Assembly: GCA_017622295.1 (NCBI GenBank) | Contig: JAGARK010000016.1 | Span: forward strand, 80,328 to 144,327 | Source: Oscillospiraceae bacterium | Lineage (GTDB): Bacteria > Bacillota > Clostridia > Oscillospirales > Oscillospiraceae | Direction: 5' to 3' | DNA length: 64,000 nucleotides | Part shown: positions 16,295 through 23,179 of the stretch, piece after piece | How the letters are laid out: every line of letters begins with the position of its first letter | Position numbering within the stretch: position 1 is the first letter of the stretch | Position numbers and translations under genes: made by a program | Notes under the pieces: generated by a model | Seen by the model: the letters and a program-made list of their open reading frames with translations, nothing else | Told to the model about the DNA's origin: nothing | Database searches by the model: none

Positions 16295-16327
16295 ATGTCC
16301 CCCGGAAATTCCGGGGGACATTTGTTT
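16295..16327. terminator. Bidirectional terminator between rsmI and the AbrB-like gene
   Basis: A perfect 11-bp stem (ATGTCCCCCGG at 16295-16305, its complement at 16311-16321) with loop AAATT. T-rich flanks occur on both sides, so it can serve the converging genes. Confidence 0.85.
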
Positions 16328-16331
16328 ATTC

Positions 16332-16574
16332 TCAGTATTCAGACATCTTGTTGATACATTCCTGACATACATTCTTGCCGCGGTATGTCACAAGACCCCG
16401 GGAAGAACCACAAAACAGGCAGGCGGGTTCAAACTTCTGCAGGACAATCCGGTCGTTCTCCATAAAGATTTCCAACTCGTCTCGCTCGGCAATATCCAGC
16501 GTGCGCCGCAGTTCGATGGGCAACACAATTCTGCCGAGCTCGTCCACCTTGCGAATGATACCTGTAGACTTCAT
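16332..16574 (-). CDS. AbrB/SpoVT-family transition-state regulator with C-terminal cysteine pairs
   Basis: 80 residues. The N-terminal 45 residues are a swapped-hairpin AbrB DNA-binding domain (MKSTGIIRKVDELGRIVLP, then IELRRTL). The tail carries two CxxC pairs (CLFCGSS and VCQECINKM) that could bind zinc or an iron-sulfur centre. AbrB-family proteins are dimeric or tetrameric repressors controlling stationary-phase and sporulation genes. The 80-residue length with four C-terminal cysteines is recurrent in Clostridia but differs from Bacillus AbrB (94 residues, no such pairs). It has a perfect consensus promoter and is monocistronic. The targets are unknown. Confidence 0.88.
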   Translation of the reverse strand: MKSTGIIRKVDELGRIVLPIELRRTLDIAERDELEIFMENDRIVLQKFEPACLFCGSSRGLVTYRGKNVCQECINKMSEY

Positions 16575-16644
16575 AGTGGGCAGCTCTCCTCATTTTCCGA
16601 TTCATAAGCCACTGCTGAGTATGTTTTGTGACTTATTTGGGTAT

Positions 16645-16673
16645 ATTATAATGGTCTTCGGCACTAGTGTCAA
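16645..16673 (-). promoter_or_regulatory. Consensus sigma-A promoter for the AbrB-like gene
   Basis: Minus strand TTGACA (16668-16673) and TATAAT (16645-16650) with a 17-base spacer: both hexamers match the consensus fully. Transcription would begin about 65 bases before the start codon, leaving an untranslated leader. Confidence 0.85.
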
Positions 16674-16764
16674 CATTTTTTGAATATTTTGTAATATTTT
16701 GTTGGATTTTGACAAGCAAGATTTCCTCCCGTCAGCATATTGTATACCACAAGGAGGAATGGAC

Positions 16765-17343
16765 ATGGTTATGAGCTGGATTTGGAGCGGGATTGTTTTG
16801 ATTTCGCTGTTTTGCGCAGTACTTTCCGGCAGCGCAGGAGCTTTGGCGGCAGCAATTCCCCAGGGTGCCCAGGCCGGCATCACGCTGGCACTGTCCCTGG
16901 CAGGCTCCATCTGCCTGTGGACAGGCATCGGAAGACTGATGGAGCGTGCAGGTATGACGCAGGCGCTGTCCCGGCTTCTCGCACCGGCGCTGCACCGGAT
17001 CTTCCCCGGTACCCGCACCGATCCGGTACTGGCCCGGGAGCTTTCGGGCAATATCTGCGCCAATTTTCTGGGCCTCGGCAACGCCGCCACCCCCATGGGA
17101 ATTCGGGCAGTTCAGCGAATGGTTCGGACTGAGGGCATCGCCACCGATGAAATGTGCCGGCTCATTGTGCTGAACACCGCCTCCATCCAGCTGATTCCGG
17201 CAAATGTGGCGGCGGTGCGGGCATCTCTTGGCTGCACCACACCCTTTGACATTCTTCCGGCTGTCTGGATCACCAGCCTCTGCTCCGCCGGGCTGGGTGT
17301 TACCGCCGCCTGGCTGCTGGGAAGGCTGACGCACCATGAGTGA
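16765..17343 (+). CDS. spmA: Spore maturation protein SpmA
   Basis: 192 residues, four to five hydrophobic segments, with the nucleoside-transporter gate-type motif seen in SpmA/SpmB (NICANFLGLGNAATPMGI). In Bacillus, SpmA and SpmB are needed for full dehydration of the spore core and hence heat resistance. The start at 16765 is taken because AAGGAGG lies seven bases upstream; an ATG at 16759 is too close to that site. Its end overlaps spmB by eight bases, so the two are translationally coupled. The upstream region did not show a convincing sporulation-sigma promoter. Confidence 0.93.
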   Translation: MVMSWIWSGIVLISLFCAVLSGSAGALAAAIPQGAQAGITLALSLAGSICLWTGIGRLMERAGMTQALSRLLAPALHRIFPGTRTDPVLARELSGNICANFLGLGNAATPMGIRAVQRMVRTEGIATDEMCRLIVLNTASIQLIPANVAAVRASLGCTTPFDILPAVWITSLCSAGLGVTAAWLLGRLTHHE

Positions 17344-17845
17344 TTATATCGTTCCGCTGCTCATTCTGGCGGCGTCGCTTCTGACGCTGCACAAGAAAGA
17401 GAATACATACGACATCCTTCTTCAAGGCGGTGCAGAAGGACTGAAACTGCTGGTAACGATCATACCCGCCCTGGTGTTGCTGCTGTGCGCCGTCCATATG
17501 CTGCGGGCCTCCGGGGCGGTGGAGATGCTCACTTCCGTGCTGGCTCCTGTGTTTGAGTTCTGCGGGATCCCGAAGGAAACGGCCTTGCTGGTGTTGATTC
17601 GCCCCATCAGCGGCAGCGCCGCGCTGGCGGCGGGCGCGGATCTGATGGCCGAGTTTGGTCCGGACTCCCCCGTAGGCCGGACCGCAGCCGTGATGCTGGG
17701 TTCCACGGAAACCACCTTTTACACCATCAGCGTCTATTTCGGCGCGGCTGGAATCAACAAGACCCGCTATGCCATCCCGGCTGCATTATTCGCCGATCTG
17801 GTGGGATTCTGCATGGCCAGCTGGACGGTAAGGTGGCTGTTCTGA
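17336..17845 (+). CDS. spmB: Spore maturation protein SpmB
   Basis: 169 residues, membrane protein, partner of SpmA. It has the same gate-type fold, with LIRPISGSAALA and MLGSTETTFYTISVYFGAAGI near the C-terminal half, both hallmarks of SpmB. It overlaps spmA by eight bases. The length is close to Bacillus SpmB (about 178). No further genes are cotranscribed: a repeat element and a terminator follow. Confidence 0.93.
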   Translation: MSDYIVPLLILAASLLTLHKKENTYDILLQGGAEGLKLLVTIIPALVLLLCAVHMLRASGAVEMLTSVLAPVFEFCGIPKETALLVLIRPISGSAALAAGADLMAEFGPDSPVGRTAAVMLGSTETTFYTISVYFGAAGINKTRYAIPAALFADLVGFCMASWTVRWLF

Positions 17846-17848
17846 TAA

Positions 17849-17992
17849 GTTAATTGCAGTTTAGCGTGCTGCCGATGGCGTCAAATGGTATGCGCGTAGC
17901 CCACGATTTAAATTGTTTTCGTAGAAAACTCCTCAATTTTGCATACGGCATTCTGCATTTCGGGCTCCTGCCCGATAAACTGTAATTTGAAC
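17849..17992. repeat. MITE-like intergenic element with imperfect terminal inverted repeats
   Basis: The left end (17849-17866, GTTAATTGCAGTTTAGCG) and right end (17973-17992) are inverted repeats of about 18 bases with two substitutions and a two-base insertion. The 144-base interior has internal short palindromes (for example GGGCTCCTGCCC) and no ribosome binding site. It lies between spmB and a terminator. No second copy was noticed in this window, so its repetitive nature is inferred from structure only. Confidence 0.45.
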
Positions 17993-18011
17993 TCGCCCTG
18001 TAGAACGTCAG

Positions 18012-18039
18012 AAAGGACGCACATTTTCGTGCGTCCTTT
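18012..18039. terminator. Bidirectional terminator after the exonuclease and spmB region
   Basis: A perfect 11-bp stem (AAAGGACGCAC at 18012-18022, complement at 18029-18039) with a six-base loop. A-rich and T-rich flanks allow function in both directions. Confidence 0.85.
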
Positions 18040-18042
18040 TCA

Positions 18043-19029
18043 TTATTCCTTAACATTCTCCACAGCGGCCTTCCGGCGGCGGCGACGGCGGGTGGTGTGC
18101 TGTTCCTCGGGATCAGCCTTCTCCGCACGGCGGGCATATGCCTCGGCGGCCTCGGAGGTTGCCTCATAGGTCAGGCGGCTGACCCGGACCAGTCCGTTCT
18201 GCTGCTGGCTCAGCCGTACCCGGATCAGGAATTTACCATGCTCGGGGCAGGTTGCCAGATCCATATACCGGTGGCCGGGCTGGGCAAACCAGCGGGAGCC
18301 CAGCATCTTTCCATCGCAGATGGGGCACTTGTTCTCTTCGCCGGACATGGCGCTCAGAGCCGAGCGCTTGTCGGAGAAATCGTAGTAAACCTGGCGGCAG
18401 ATACAGCCGGGAAGCTCCGCGCCGTGGAAGCCGTTTTCATGGCTCTTCAGTGCCTCATCATACTCTCTGGCTCCCTTCTTCAGATCCAACCGGGCACAGA
18501 TCAGGGCCGTATGGTAGGCATCACCCAAAGCATCATGGGCAGGCCGGGTGGCCTCGATCTCAAACATCTCCATGGCGGTCTTCAGAGCCTTCTGGGCGGT
18601 GGAGCCGTCGGTCTGGGCGTTGAAGATCATCTGGGCATTGTACCACTTTTCGGTCCAGTCAGTCTCCAGGCCAAAGAGCTGGAGATTCTCCCGGAGGATG
18701 CCGATGTCATCAAAGCCCCAGGTCAGGAACACGATGTCCTCACCGCACCACTGCCGGAACTGCTCCATGGCATAGGGGAAAGGCACGCCCTCCTCTTTCA
18801 GCCGGGACTCCTTGATGCCCGTCAGCTTGCTGACCCGGCGGTTCAGGTGCCGATAATACTTGGGCTTGATCAAAATCTGAAATTCATCGGTAACCTGCTG
18901 GTCCTCCGTGACCCGGACGGCGCCGATCTGAATGATCTCGCCACGGATCTGAACCGGCAGCACCTTCTTGGAAGACGGGGAACCGGGCCAGGGCTGATTC
19001 CATTCCATATCCAAAACAATATATTGCAT
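18043..19029 (-). CDS. DnaQ-like DEDDh 3'-5' exonuclease with C-terminal zinc-ribbon-like and basic tail
   Basis: 328 residues. The N-terminal exonuclease domain (about 1-185) has Exo I VLDMEWN (D and E ligands), a central FLTWGFDDIGIL (Exo II) and the Exo III segment ATRPAHDALGDAYHT with the DEDDh His-Asp pair. This resembles KapD and RNase T/sporulation inhibitor-type exonucleases. The C-terminal part has a CxxC pair (CPICDGKM) followed by CPEHG, suggesting a zinc ribbon, then an Arg-rich tail (TTRRRRRRKAA). The substrate, DNA or RNA, cannot be decided. It is monocistronic, with its own promoter and a palindrome over the start site. Confidence 0.85.
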   Translation of the reverse strand: MQYIVLDMEWNQPWPGSPSSKKVLPVQIRGEIIQIGAVRVTEDQQVTDEFQILIKPKYYRHLNRRVSKLTGIKESRLKEEGVPFPYAMEQFRQWCGEDIVFLTWGFDDIGILRENLQLFGLETDWTEKWYNAQMIFNAQTDGSTAQKALKTAMEMFEIEATRPAHDALGDAYHTALICARLDLKKGAREYDEALKSHENGFHGAELPGCICRQVYYDFSDKRSALSAMSGEENKCPICDGKMLGSRWFAQPGHRYMDLATCPEHGKFLIRVRLSQQQNGLVRVSRLTYEATSEAAEAYARRAEKADPEEQHTTRRRRRRKAAVENVKE

Positions 19030-19052
19030 AGTCAGAAACCTCTAAATGTGTT

Positions 19053-19104
19053 TGTACATACTTTCGTACATAGTATCATAACACACAAGATGGCCCGCTG
19101 TAAA
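19053..19104 (-). promoter_or_regulatory. Promoter and palindromic operator of the exonuclease gene
   Basis: Minus strand TTTACA (19099-19104) and TATGAT (19075-19080) with an 18-base spacer. Immediately downstream, over the expected transcription start, is the inverted repeat TGTAC-N8-GTACA (19053-19070). This suggests repression by a dimeric regulator; which one is unknown. Confidence 0.5.
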
Positions 19105-19139
19105 CAGGAACTTGAAAAAATACAGCAGTTTTTCGGGCG

Positions 19140-19170
19140 AAAAATCCCCCGGAACCAAAGCTCCGGGGGA
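19140..19170 (-). terminator. Intrinsic terminator after nagB
   Basis: Minus strand: a 9-bp GC-rich stem (TCCCCCGGA at 19145-19153 paired with 19162-19170), an eight-base loop, then five U residues (19140-19144). Confidence 0.8.
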
Positions 19171-19184
19171 AAGATATCGTACAA

Positions 19185-19913
19185 TTACAGATCCAGCAGG
19201 GACAGAGCTTCCTCGTCAGCGACGATGGTGCAGTCAGGATGCAGCTGCAGGATGGAAGCGGGAACCTTGGGATCGATGGGGCCGGTGAACATGGCCTTGA
19301 CAGCCTGAGCCTTGTTCTTGCCGTTAACGACCATCAGAACCTTCTTGGCCTGCATGATACCCCAGATGCCCATGGTGTAGGCCTGGCGGGGAACATCGTC
19401 GCGGGAAGCGAAGAAGCGCTGGTTGGCGTCGATGGTGGACTCAGCCAGCTTGACGCAGTGGGTACCGGGGATGAAAACTTCGTCGGGCTCGTTGAAGCCG
19501 ATGTGGCCGTTGGGGCCCATGCCCAGCAGCTGCAGGTCGGTGTGCAGCTGGCCGATCAGCTTGTCATAGTTGCCACACTCAGCCTCGGGATCGTCAGTCA
19601 GGCCACTGGGGATGTTGCAGTTAGCCTGGTCGATGTTCACATGATCGAACAGGTTGTTGCGCATGAAGTAGGCATAGCTCTGATCGTGATCCTTGCTCAG
19701 GCCAACGTACTCGTCCAGATTGACGGTCTTGACCTGGGAGAAGTCCAGCTCGCCGGCTTCATACTTCTTGATCAGTTCCTTGTAGGTGCCAACAGGGCTG
19801 CTGCCGGTTGCCAGGCCCAGAACGCAGTCGGGCTTCAGGGTAACGACAGAAGCAATGATATTGCCAGCCTTGACGCTGACGTCAGCATAGTCTTTTGCGC
19901 GGATCAGTTTCAT
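19185..19913 (-). CDS. nagB: Glucosamine-6-phosphate deaminase NagB
   Basis: 242 residues, exactly the Bacillus-type short form without the E. coli allosteric extension. NagB converts glucosamine-6-phosphate to fructose-6-phosphate and ammonia in amino-sugar catabolism. Motifs are LGLATGSSPVGTYKEL, VNLDEYVGLSKDHDQSY (catalytic Asp) and GMGPNGHIGFNEP. The start MKLIRAKDYADV at 19913 matches family N-termini; the longer frame adds an unrelated N-terminus. A TATACT -10 element (minus strand, 19971-19976) lies upstream but its -35 is weak. nagA is not adjacent; the gene stands alone with a terminator. Confidence 0.96.
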   Translation of the reverse strand: MKLIRAKDYADVSVKAGNIIASVVTLKPDCVLGLATGSSPVGTYKELIKKYEAGELDFSQVKTVNLDEYVGLSKDHDQSYAYFMRNNLFDHVNIDQANCNIPSGLTDDPEAECGNYDKLIGQLHTDLQLLGMGPNGHIGFNEPDEVFIPGTHCVKLAESTIDANQRFFASRDDVPRQAYTMGIWGIMQAKKVLMVVNGKNKAQAVKAMFTGPIDPKVPASILQLHPDCTIVADEEALSLLDL

Positions 19914-20154
19914 AATGAGGGGTCCCCTTTCATGTAATTGAAGTTGGTTTTGGTTGTTTCTCTGATATTTAGTATAGCATCTTTCCCAAATCCTGTACAG
20001 TACCAATTTGAAAAAACAATCATTTTCTATAAAAACGCAATTCCATTCGACACGTCCGTCTTTAATCTGGCCTTAAATTTTATTACATATTTGGCACTGT
20101 ATTTATAGCCAGTCAGATGTATAATAGTACCATAAAGAAAAGGAGGCGACCAAA

Positions 20155-20724
20155 ATGGATCACCAAGCCAAACTCACCACAAGAAAGATCGTTTTTGTCG
20201 GCCTGATGGCCGCGCTGACCTGCATCGGCTCTTACATCCGAGTTGCCGTTCCCGTGGACATCGGCGGCAATTCTTACTTCCATCTGGGCAACATTTTCTG
20301 CGCCCTGTCCGGCATTCTGCTGGGCCCCTGGCTGGGCGGACTGGCCGCAGGTCTTGGCTCCGCCATCTTTGATATGTTCTATCCCGCATTCATCTCCGAG
20401 GCCTGGCTCACCTTCCTGATGAAGGGCGCCTACGGTCTGGCAGCAGGTCTGGTGGCCTGGACCGGCAAAAAGGAGCCGGGCGCAATCAAAGCGCTGCTTG
20501 CAACCGTCACCGGTGCATTAACCTACGCCGTGCTGTATCTGGCCAAGAGCTATTTCTACGGAGGTCTGCTGATCGCCGGTCTGACTCCCGACGCCGCCTG
20601 GCTGACGGTTCTGGGCAAGCTCCCCGCCACCATTTTCAACGCCGTGGTGGCTGTGATCTTCGCCCCCATCCTGGCAATCGCAATCAACAAAGCCCTGAAA
20701 CAGAATCATCTGGCTCTGGAATAA
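20155..20724 (+). CDS. ECF transporter S-component (substrate-binding membrane subunit)
   Basis: 189 residues, about six membrane segments. The N-terminal TTRKIVFVGLMAALTCIGSYIRV and the NSYFHLGNIFCALSGILLGPWLGGLAAG region are typical of ECF S-components that capture vitamins or their precursors. The ligand cannot be assigned; the sequence is closest in style to the general ECF-S family rather than RibU, ThiT or BioY. No EcfA/EcfA'/EcfT genes are nearby, so it would share a housekeeping energy module (group II ECF). A TATAAT box lies at 20120-20125, AAGGAGG precedes the start, and a terminator follows. No riboswitch was recognised in the leader. Confidence 0.82.
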   Translation: MDHQAKLTTRKIVFVGLMAALTCIGSYIRVAVPVDIGGNSYFHLGNIFCALSGILLGPWLGGLAAGLGSAIFDMFYPAFISEAWLTFLMKGAYGLAAGLVAWTGKKEPGAIKALLATVTGALTYAVLYLAKSYFYGGLLIAGLTPDAAWLTVLGKLPATIFNAVVAVIFAPILAIAINKALKQNHLALE

Positions 20725-20729
20725 TCTGC

Positions 20730-20763
20730 AATCCGCTCCTCCGGGAGCGGATTTTGCGTTTTT
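20730..20763 (+). terminator. Intrinsic terminator after the ECF S-component gene
   Basis: A perfect 10-bp stem (AATCCGCTCC at 20730-20739 with 20744-20753), loop TCCG, then a T-rich tract. Confidence 0.82.
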
Positions 20764-20787
20764 CCCCGGGGATTTATTTATCAAATG

Positions 20788-20818
20788 TTAACATATCCCA
20801 ATCGGGGCGTGGTATAAT
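20788..20818 (+). promoter_or_regulatory. Probable promoter for the alpha/beta hydrolase gene
   Basis: TATAAT (20813-20818) is a perfect -10. The best -35 is TTAACA (20788-20793) with a longer than usual 19-base spacer. Confidence 0.5.
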
Positions 20819-20846
20819 ATTACCAACCAACAAGGAGGAGCATTCT

Positions 20847-21719
20847 ATGTCACTGCAAGGGCTTCTGTTCAATCTTGACGCCTCCGTCAAGGATACTTCC
20901 CGGCTCCGTAAGACCCCCATGCCCGAGGGCGTCAGCCAATGCCGCAACATTTCCTACGGCTCCCACGGAAAATGGAGCCTGCTGGATGTCTATCATCCCC
21001 ACAACACTACCGCGCCGCTGCCCACCATTGTCAGCATTCACGGCGGCGGCTATGTCTACGGCACCAAGGAAGTCTACCGCTATTACGGCATGGACATGGC
21101 TTCCCGGGGCTTTGCCTTTGTGAATTTCAATTACCGCCTGGCGCCCAAATGGCGCTTCCCCACTCCCCTGTGGGATACCAACACCGTCATGGAATGGATC
21201 TGCTGTAACGCCGCCCGGTATTATCTGGATCCGAAGCGGATCATTCTGATCGGCGACTCTGCCGGCGCCCAGCTTGCCAGCCAGTACGCTGCCATTGCCA
21301 CCAATCCCGGTTATGCCGGCCAGTTTCACATGAGCGTGCCGGATATCAACATCCGTGCCGTGGGACTCAGCTGCGGCTTTTACAAGCTGGAGCAAATGCA
21401 CAATGGTCCCCTGCCGGGCCTGGCCCGGGACTATCTGGGTCCCCGGACCGCTGCAGCCGATCCCCGGCTGAAGGTCCTGCCCGCCATCACAGATCAGTAT
21501 CCTCCCTCTTTTGTGGTCACCGCTCATGAGGATTATCTGAAAGCGCACGCCGAGCCCATGTATGACCACCTGATCTGCAAGGGCGTCAACGCCGAATTCA
21601 AGTGCTACGGCTGCGAGGGAGATACCGCCGTGGGTCATGTCTTCCATACCCGCATCGATCACCCGGAAGCAATCAGATGCAACGATGACGCCGCTGCCTT
21701 TTTCCGTCAGTTCGTGTGA
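20847..21719 (+). CDS. Alpha/beta hydrolase (HSL-type esterase/acetylhydrolase)
   Basis: 290 residues, cytoplasmic, no signal peptide. It carries the oxyanion-hole motif HGGGYVYG and the nucleophile elbow GDSAGAQLA. The C-terminal catalytic Asp and His are plausibly at HEDYLKAHA and GHVFHTR. This matches the hormone-sensitive-lipase (BD-FAE/Abhydrolase_3) branch, which hydrolyses short-chain esters or acetylated xylo-oligosaccharides; the true substrate is unknown. The start at 20847 has AAGGAGGAG nine bases upstream; an earlier in-frame ATG would overlap the promoter. It is monocistronic with a terminator. Confidence 0.88.
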   Translation: MSLQGLLFNLDASVKDTSRLRKTPMPEGVSQCRNISYGSHGKWSLLDVYHPHNTTAPLPTIVSIHGGGYVYGTKEVYRYYGMDMASRGFAFVNFNYRLAPKWRFPTPLWDTNTVMEWICCNAARYYLDPKRIILIGDSAGAQLASQYAAIATNPGYAGQFHMSVPDINIRAVGLSCGFYKLEQMHNGPLPGLARDYLGPRTAAADPRLKVLPAITDQYPPSFVVTAHEDYLKAHAEPMYDHLICKGVNAEFKCYGCEGDTAVGHVFHTRIDHPEAIRCNDDAAAFFRQFV

Positions 21720-21724
21720 TCTTT

Positions 21725-21756
21725 CCCGCCTGTTTTTCAACAGGCGGGTTTTCTTT
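21725..21756 (+). terminator. Intrinsic terminator after the hydrolase gene
   Basis: A perfect 10-bp stem (CCCGCCTGTT at 21725-21734 with 21739-21748), a four-base loop, then TTTTCTTT. Confidence 0.88.
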
Positions 21757-21768
21757 CATTCCAGGCTC

Positions 21769-21797
21769 TTGTACATCGGAAGAATCTGCGATATAAT
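21769..21797 (+). promoter_or_regulatory. Sigma-A type promoter of the barnase-barstar operon
   Basis: TTGTAC (21769-21774) and TATAAT (21792-21797) with a 17-base spacer, 33 bases before the barnase start. Confidence 0.7.
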
Positions 21798-21829
21798 CTG
21801 TTCATCCCAAACAATATCAGGAGGAACCT

Positions 21830-22348
21830 ATGAAAAAGAAAATCAGTTCCATTCTCGCGCTGGTGCTGGTACTGATCGGCGCGTACTTTGGTTTCTTTGA
21901 CGGCGGCGAGATCACCGAACTGCCCCCGGAGGAGCCCCAGATCGGCATCCAGCAAACCGCAGAAGAACTCCCGGAGGAAGCCCCGGAAGAAGATACACTC
22001 ATATATGTCGGCGGAAGCTACACGACCAAAGACGATGTTGCTCTGTACATCCACACCTACGGCTGCCTGCCGGAAAATTTTATGACCAAAAAAGAGGCCC
22101 AGGCTCTTGGCTGGGAAGGCGGCGGCCTTGACCCCTATGCCGAAGGCATGTGCATCGGCGGCGACCGGTTCGGCAACTATGAGGGTCTGCTCCCCGATGC
22201 CGAAGGCCGGACCTGGACCGAATGCGACATCGACACCCTGGGTGCATCCAGCCGGGGCGCCAAGCGGATCGTCTTCTCCAATGACGGCCTGATCTACTAC
22301 ACGGGCGACCACTACGAAAGCTTCGAGCTGTTATACGGTGAGCCGTGA
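21830..22348 (+). CDS. Exported or membrane-tethered barnase-family ribonuclease
   Basis: 172 residues. It has a basic N-terminus and hydrophobic helix (about 4-23) with no clear signal-peptidase site, an acidic Pro/Glu-rich linker (about 27-55), then a microbial ribonuclease domain (about 58-172). Alignment by eye to Bacillus amyloliquefaciens barnase places all catalytic residues: general base E131 (GRTWTECDID), R142 and R146 (equivalents of R83 and R87), and H161 (TGDHYESF). It is a guanine-preferring endoribonuclease acting outside the cell. The cognate inhibitor gene overlaps by one base. A lipobox is absent, so anchoring by the uncleaved helix is inferred. Confidence 0.93.
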   Translation: MKKKISSILALVLVLIGAYFGFFDGGEITELPPEEPQIGIQQTAEELPEEAPEEDTLIYVGGSYTTKDDVALYIHTYGCLPENFMTKKEAQALGWEGGGLDPYAEGMCIGGDRFGNYEGLLPDAEGRTWTECDIDTLGASSRGAKRIVFSNDGLIYYTGDHYESFELLYGEP

Positions 22349-22605
22349 TGAAGGAAATCACCATCGATTGTCTGGGCATCGACAGCGCCCAGTCCCTCCA
22401 CAGCGTCCTTGCCGAGAAACTGGAATTTCCCCAGTGGTACGGCGCCAATCTGGACGCCCTTTACGATCTGCTCACCGCCATTTCCGAGGATACACGGCTG
22501 ATTCTGAACCATTTTGACACCCTCGGCAGTTTCCGCCGTGGCTTCCGGATGGTGCTCAACGACGCAGAGGACGAGAATCCCCATTTTTATGTAGATATTC
22601 TCTGA
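22348..22605 (+). CDS. Barstar-family ribonuclease inhibitor
   Basis: 85 residues. It has the barstar core FPQWYGANLDALYDLLT, where the two Asp residues (barstar D35 and D39 equivalents) insert into the barnase active site; barstar Trp38 is Tyr here. The protein is cytoplasmic and protects the cell from mis-sorted barnase. Its ATG overlaps the barnase stop (TGATG), so translation is coupled and no separate strong ribosome binding site is seen. A long terminator follows at once. Confidence 0.94.
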   Translation: MKEITIDCLGIDSAQSLHSVLAEKLEFPQWYGANLDALYDLLTAISEDTRLILNHFDTLGSFRRGFRMVLNDAEDENPHFYVDIL

Positions 22606-22638
22606 AAAGAGCCACCGGCTAAGCCGGTGGCTCTTTTC
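22604..22638. terminator. Bidirectional terminator between barstar and spoVAC
   Basis: A perfect 16-bp stem (22604-22619 with 22623-22638, core GAGCCACCGGC) and three-base loop, flanked by A and T runs. It overlaps both stop codons, so it can end both converging transcripts. Confidence 0.88.
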
Positions 22639-23074
22639 AGAACATCGTCCAAATCCAATAAATCAGCCCATAAATTACACTTGCACTCACACCATACACA
22701 ATCACCGGGCCGGCGATGGTGAACATTTTCGCACCGACACCCAGCACGAACCCCTCCGTTTTAAACTCTACCGCCGGAGCGGAAATGGAGTTAGCAAAAC
22801 CCGTAATGGGCACCAGGGTGCCTGCCCCCGCCATCTTGGCAATGTCATCATAGATGCTGAGGCCCGTCAGCAGTGCCGACAGTACAACCAGACTCATGGA
22901 GGCTGCCGTGCCCGCGTCGGTTTTGTCGAGCCCCATGGATGTGTACCAGTTGAGAAATGCCTGCCCGATGACACAGATCAGCCCGCCGATCCAGAAGGCA
23001 TTGAGGCAGTCCCGCCACATGGGCGATTTCGGACTCATTTCCTCCACCAGTTTACCGTATTCAAGTTCCTTCAT
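22637..23074 (-). CDS. spoVAC: Stage V sporulation protein AC (SpoVAC)
   Basis: 145 residues, four membrane segments. SpoVAC is part of the SpoVA channel that moves Ca-dipicolinate into the forespore and out during germination. Family features are AFWIGGLICVIGQ near the N-terminus and the C-terminal VGAKMFTIAGPVIVYGVSASVIYG. The start at 23074 is chosen because GGAGG is seven bases upstream; an ATG at 23078-23080 is one base from it. In most spore formers spoVAC is followed by spoVAD and spoVAE (spoVAEB). Here it stands alone between a terminator and a divergent MATE gene, so the other subunits must be elsewhere. Confidence 0.92.
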   Translation of the reverse strand: MKELEYGKLVEEMSPKSPMWRDCLNAFWIGGLICVIGQAFLNWYTSMGLDKTDAGTAASMSLVVLSALLTGLSIYDDIAKMAGAGTLVPITGFANSISAPAVEFKTEGFVLGVGAKMFTIAGPVIVYGVSASVIYGLIYWIWTMF

Positions 23075-23179
23075 TTCCATCCCTCCGGAGGTAGGATGCC
23101 CGGAGTCTTGACTTTTAACCGCCGGAGGAGTATAACAGTTTTATCGTCATCACTCGTTTGGAGGAAGGAAGTGGGGTTC

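Noticed and set aside
17874-17984. 36-codon open frame inside the intergenic element after spmB
   Set aside because: No ribosome binding site; it lies between inverted repeats and overlaps an equally open frame on the other strand.
20041-20154. Vitamin riboswitch before the ECF S-component
   Set aside because: The leader is short and shows none of the conserved FMN, TPP or cobalamin elements.
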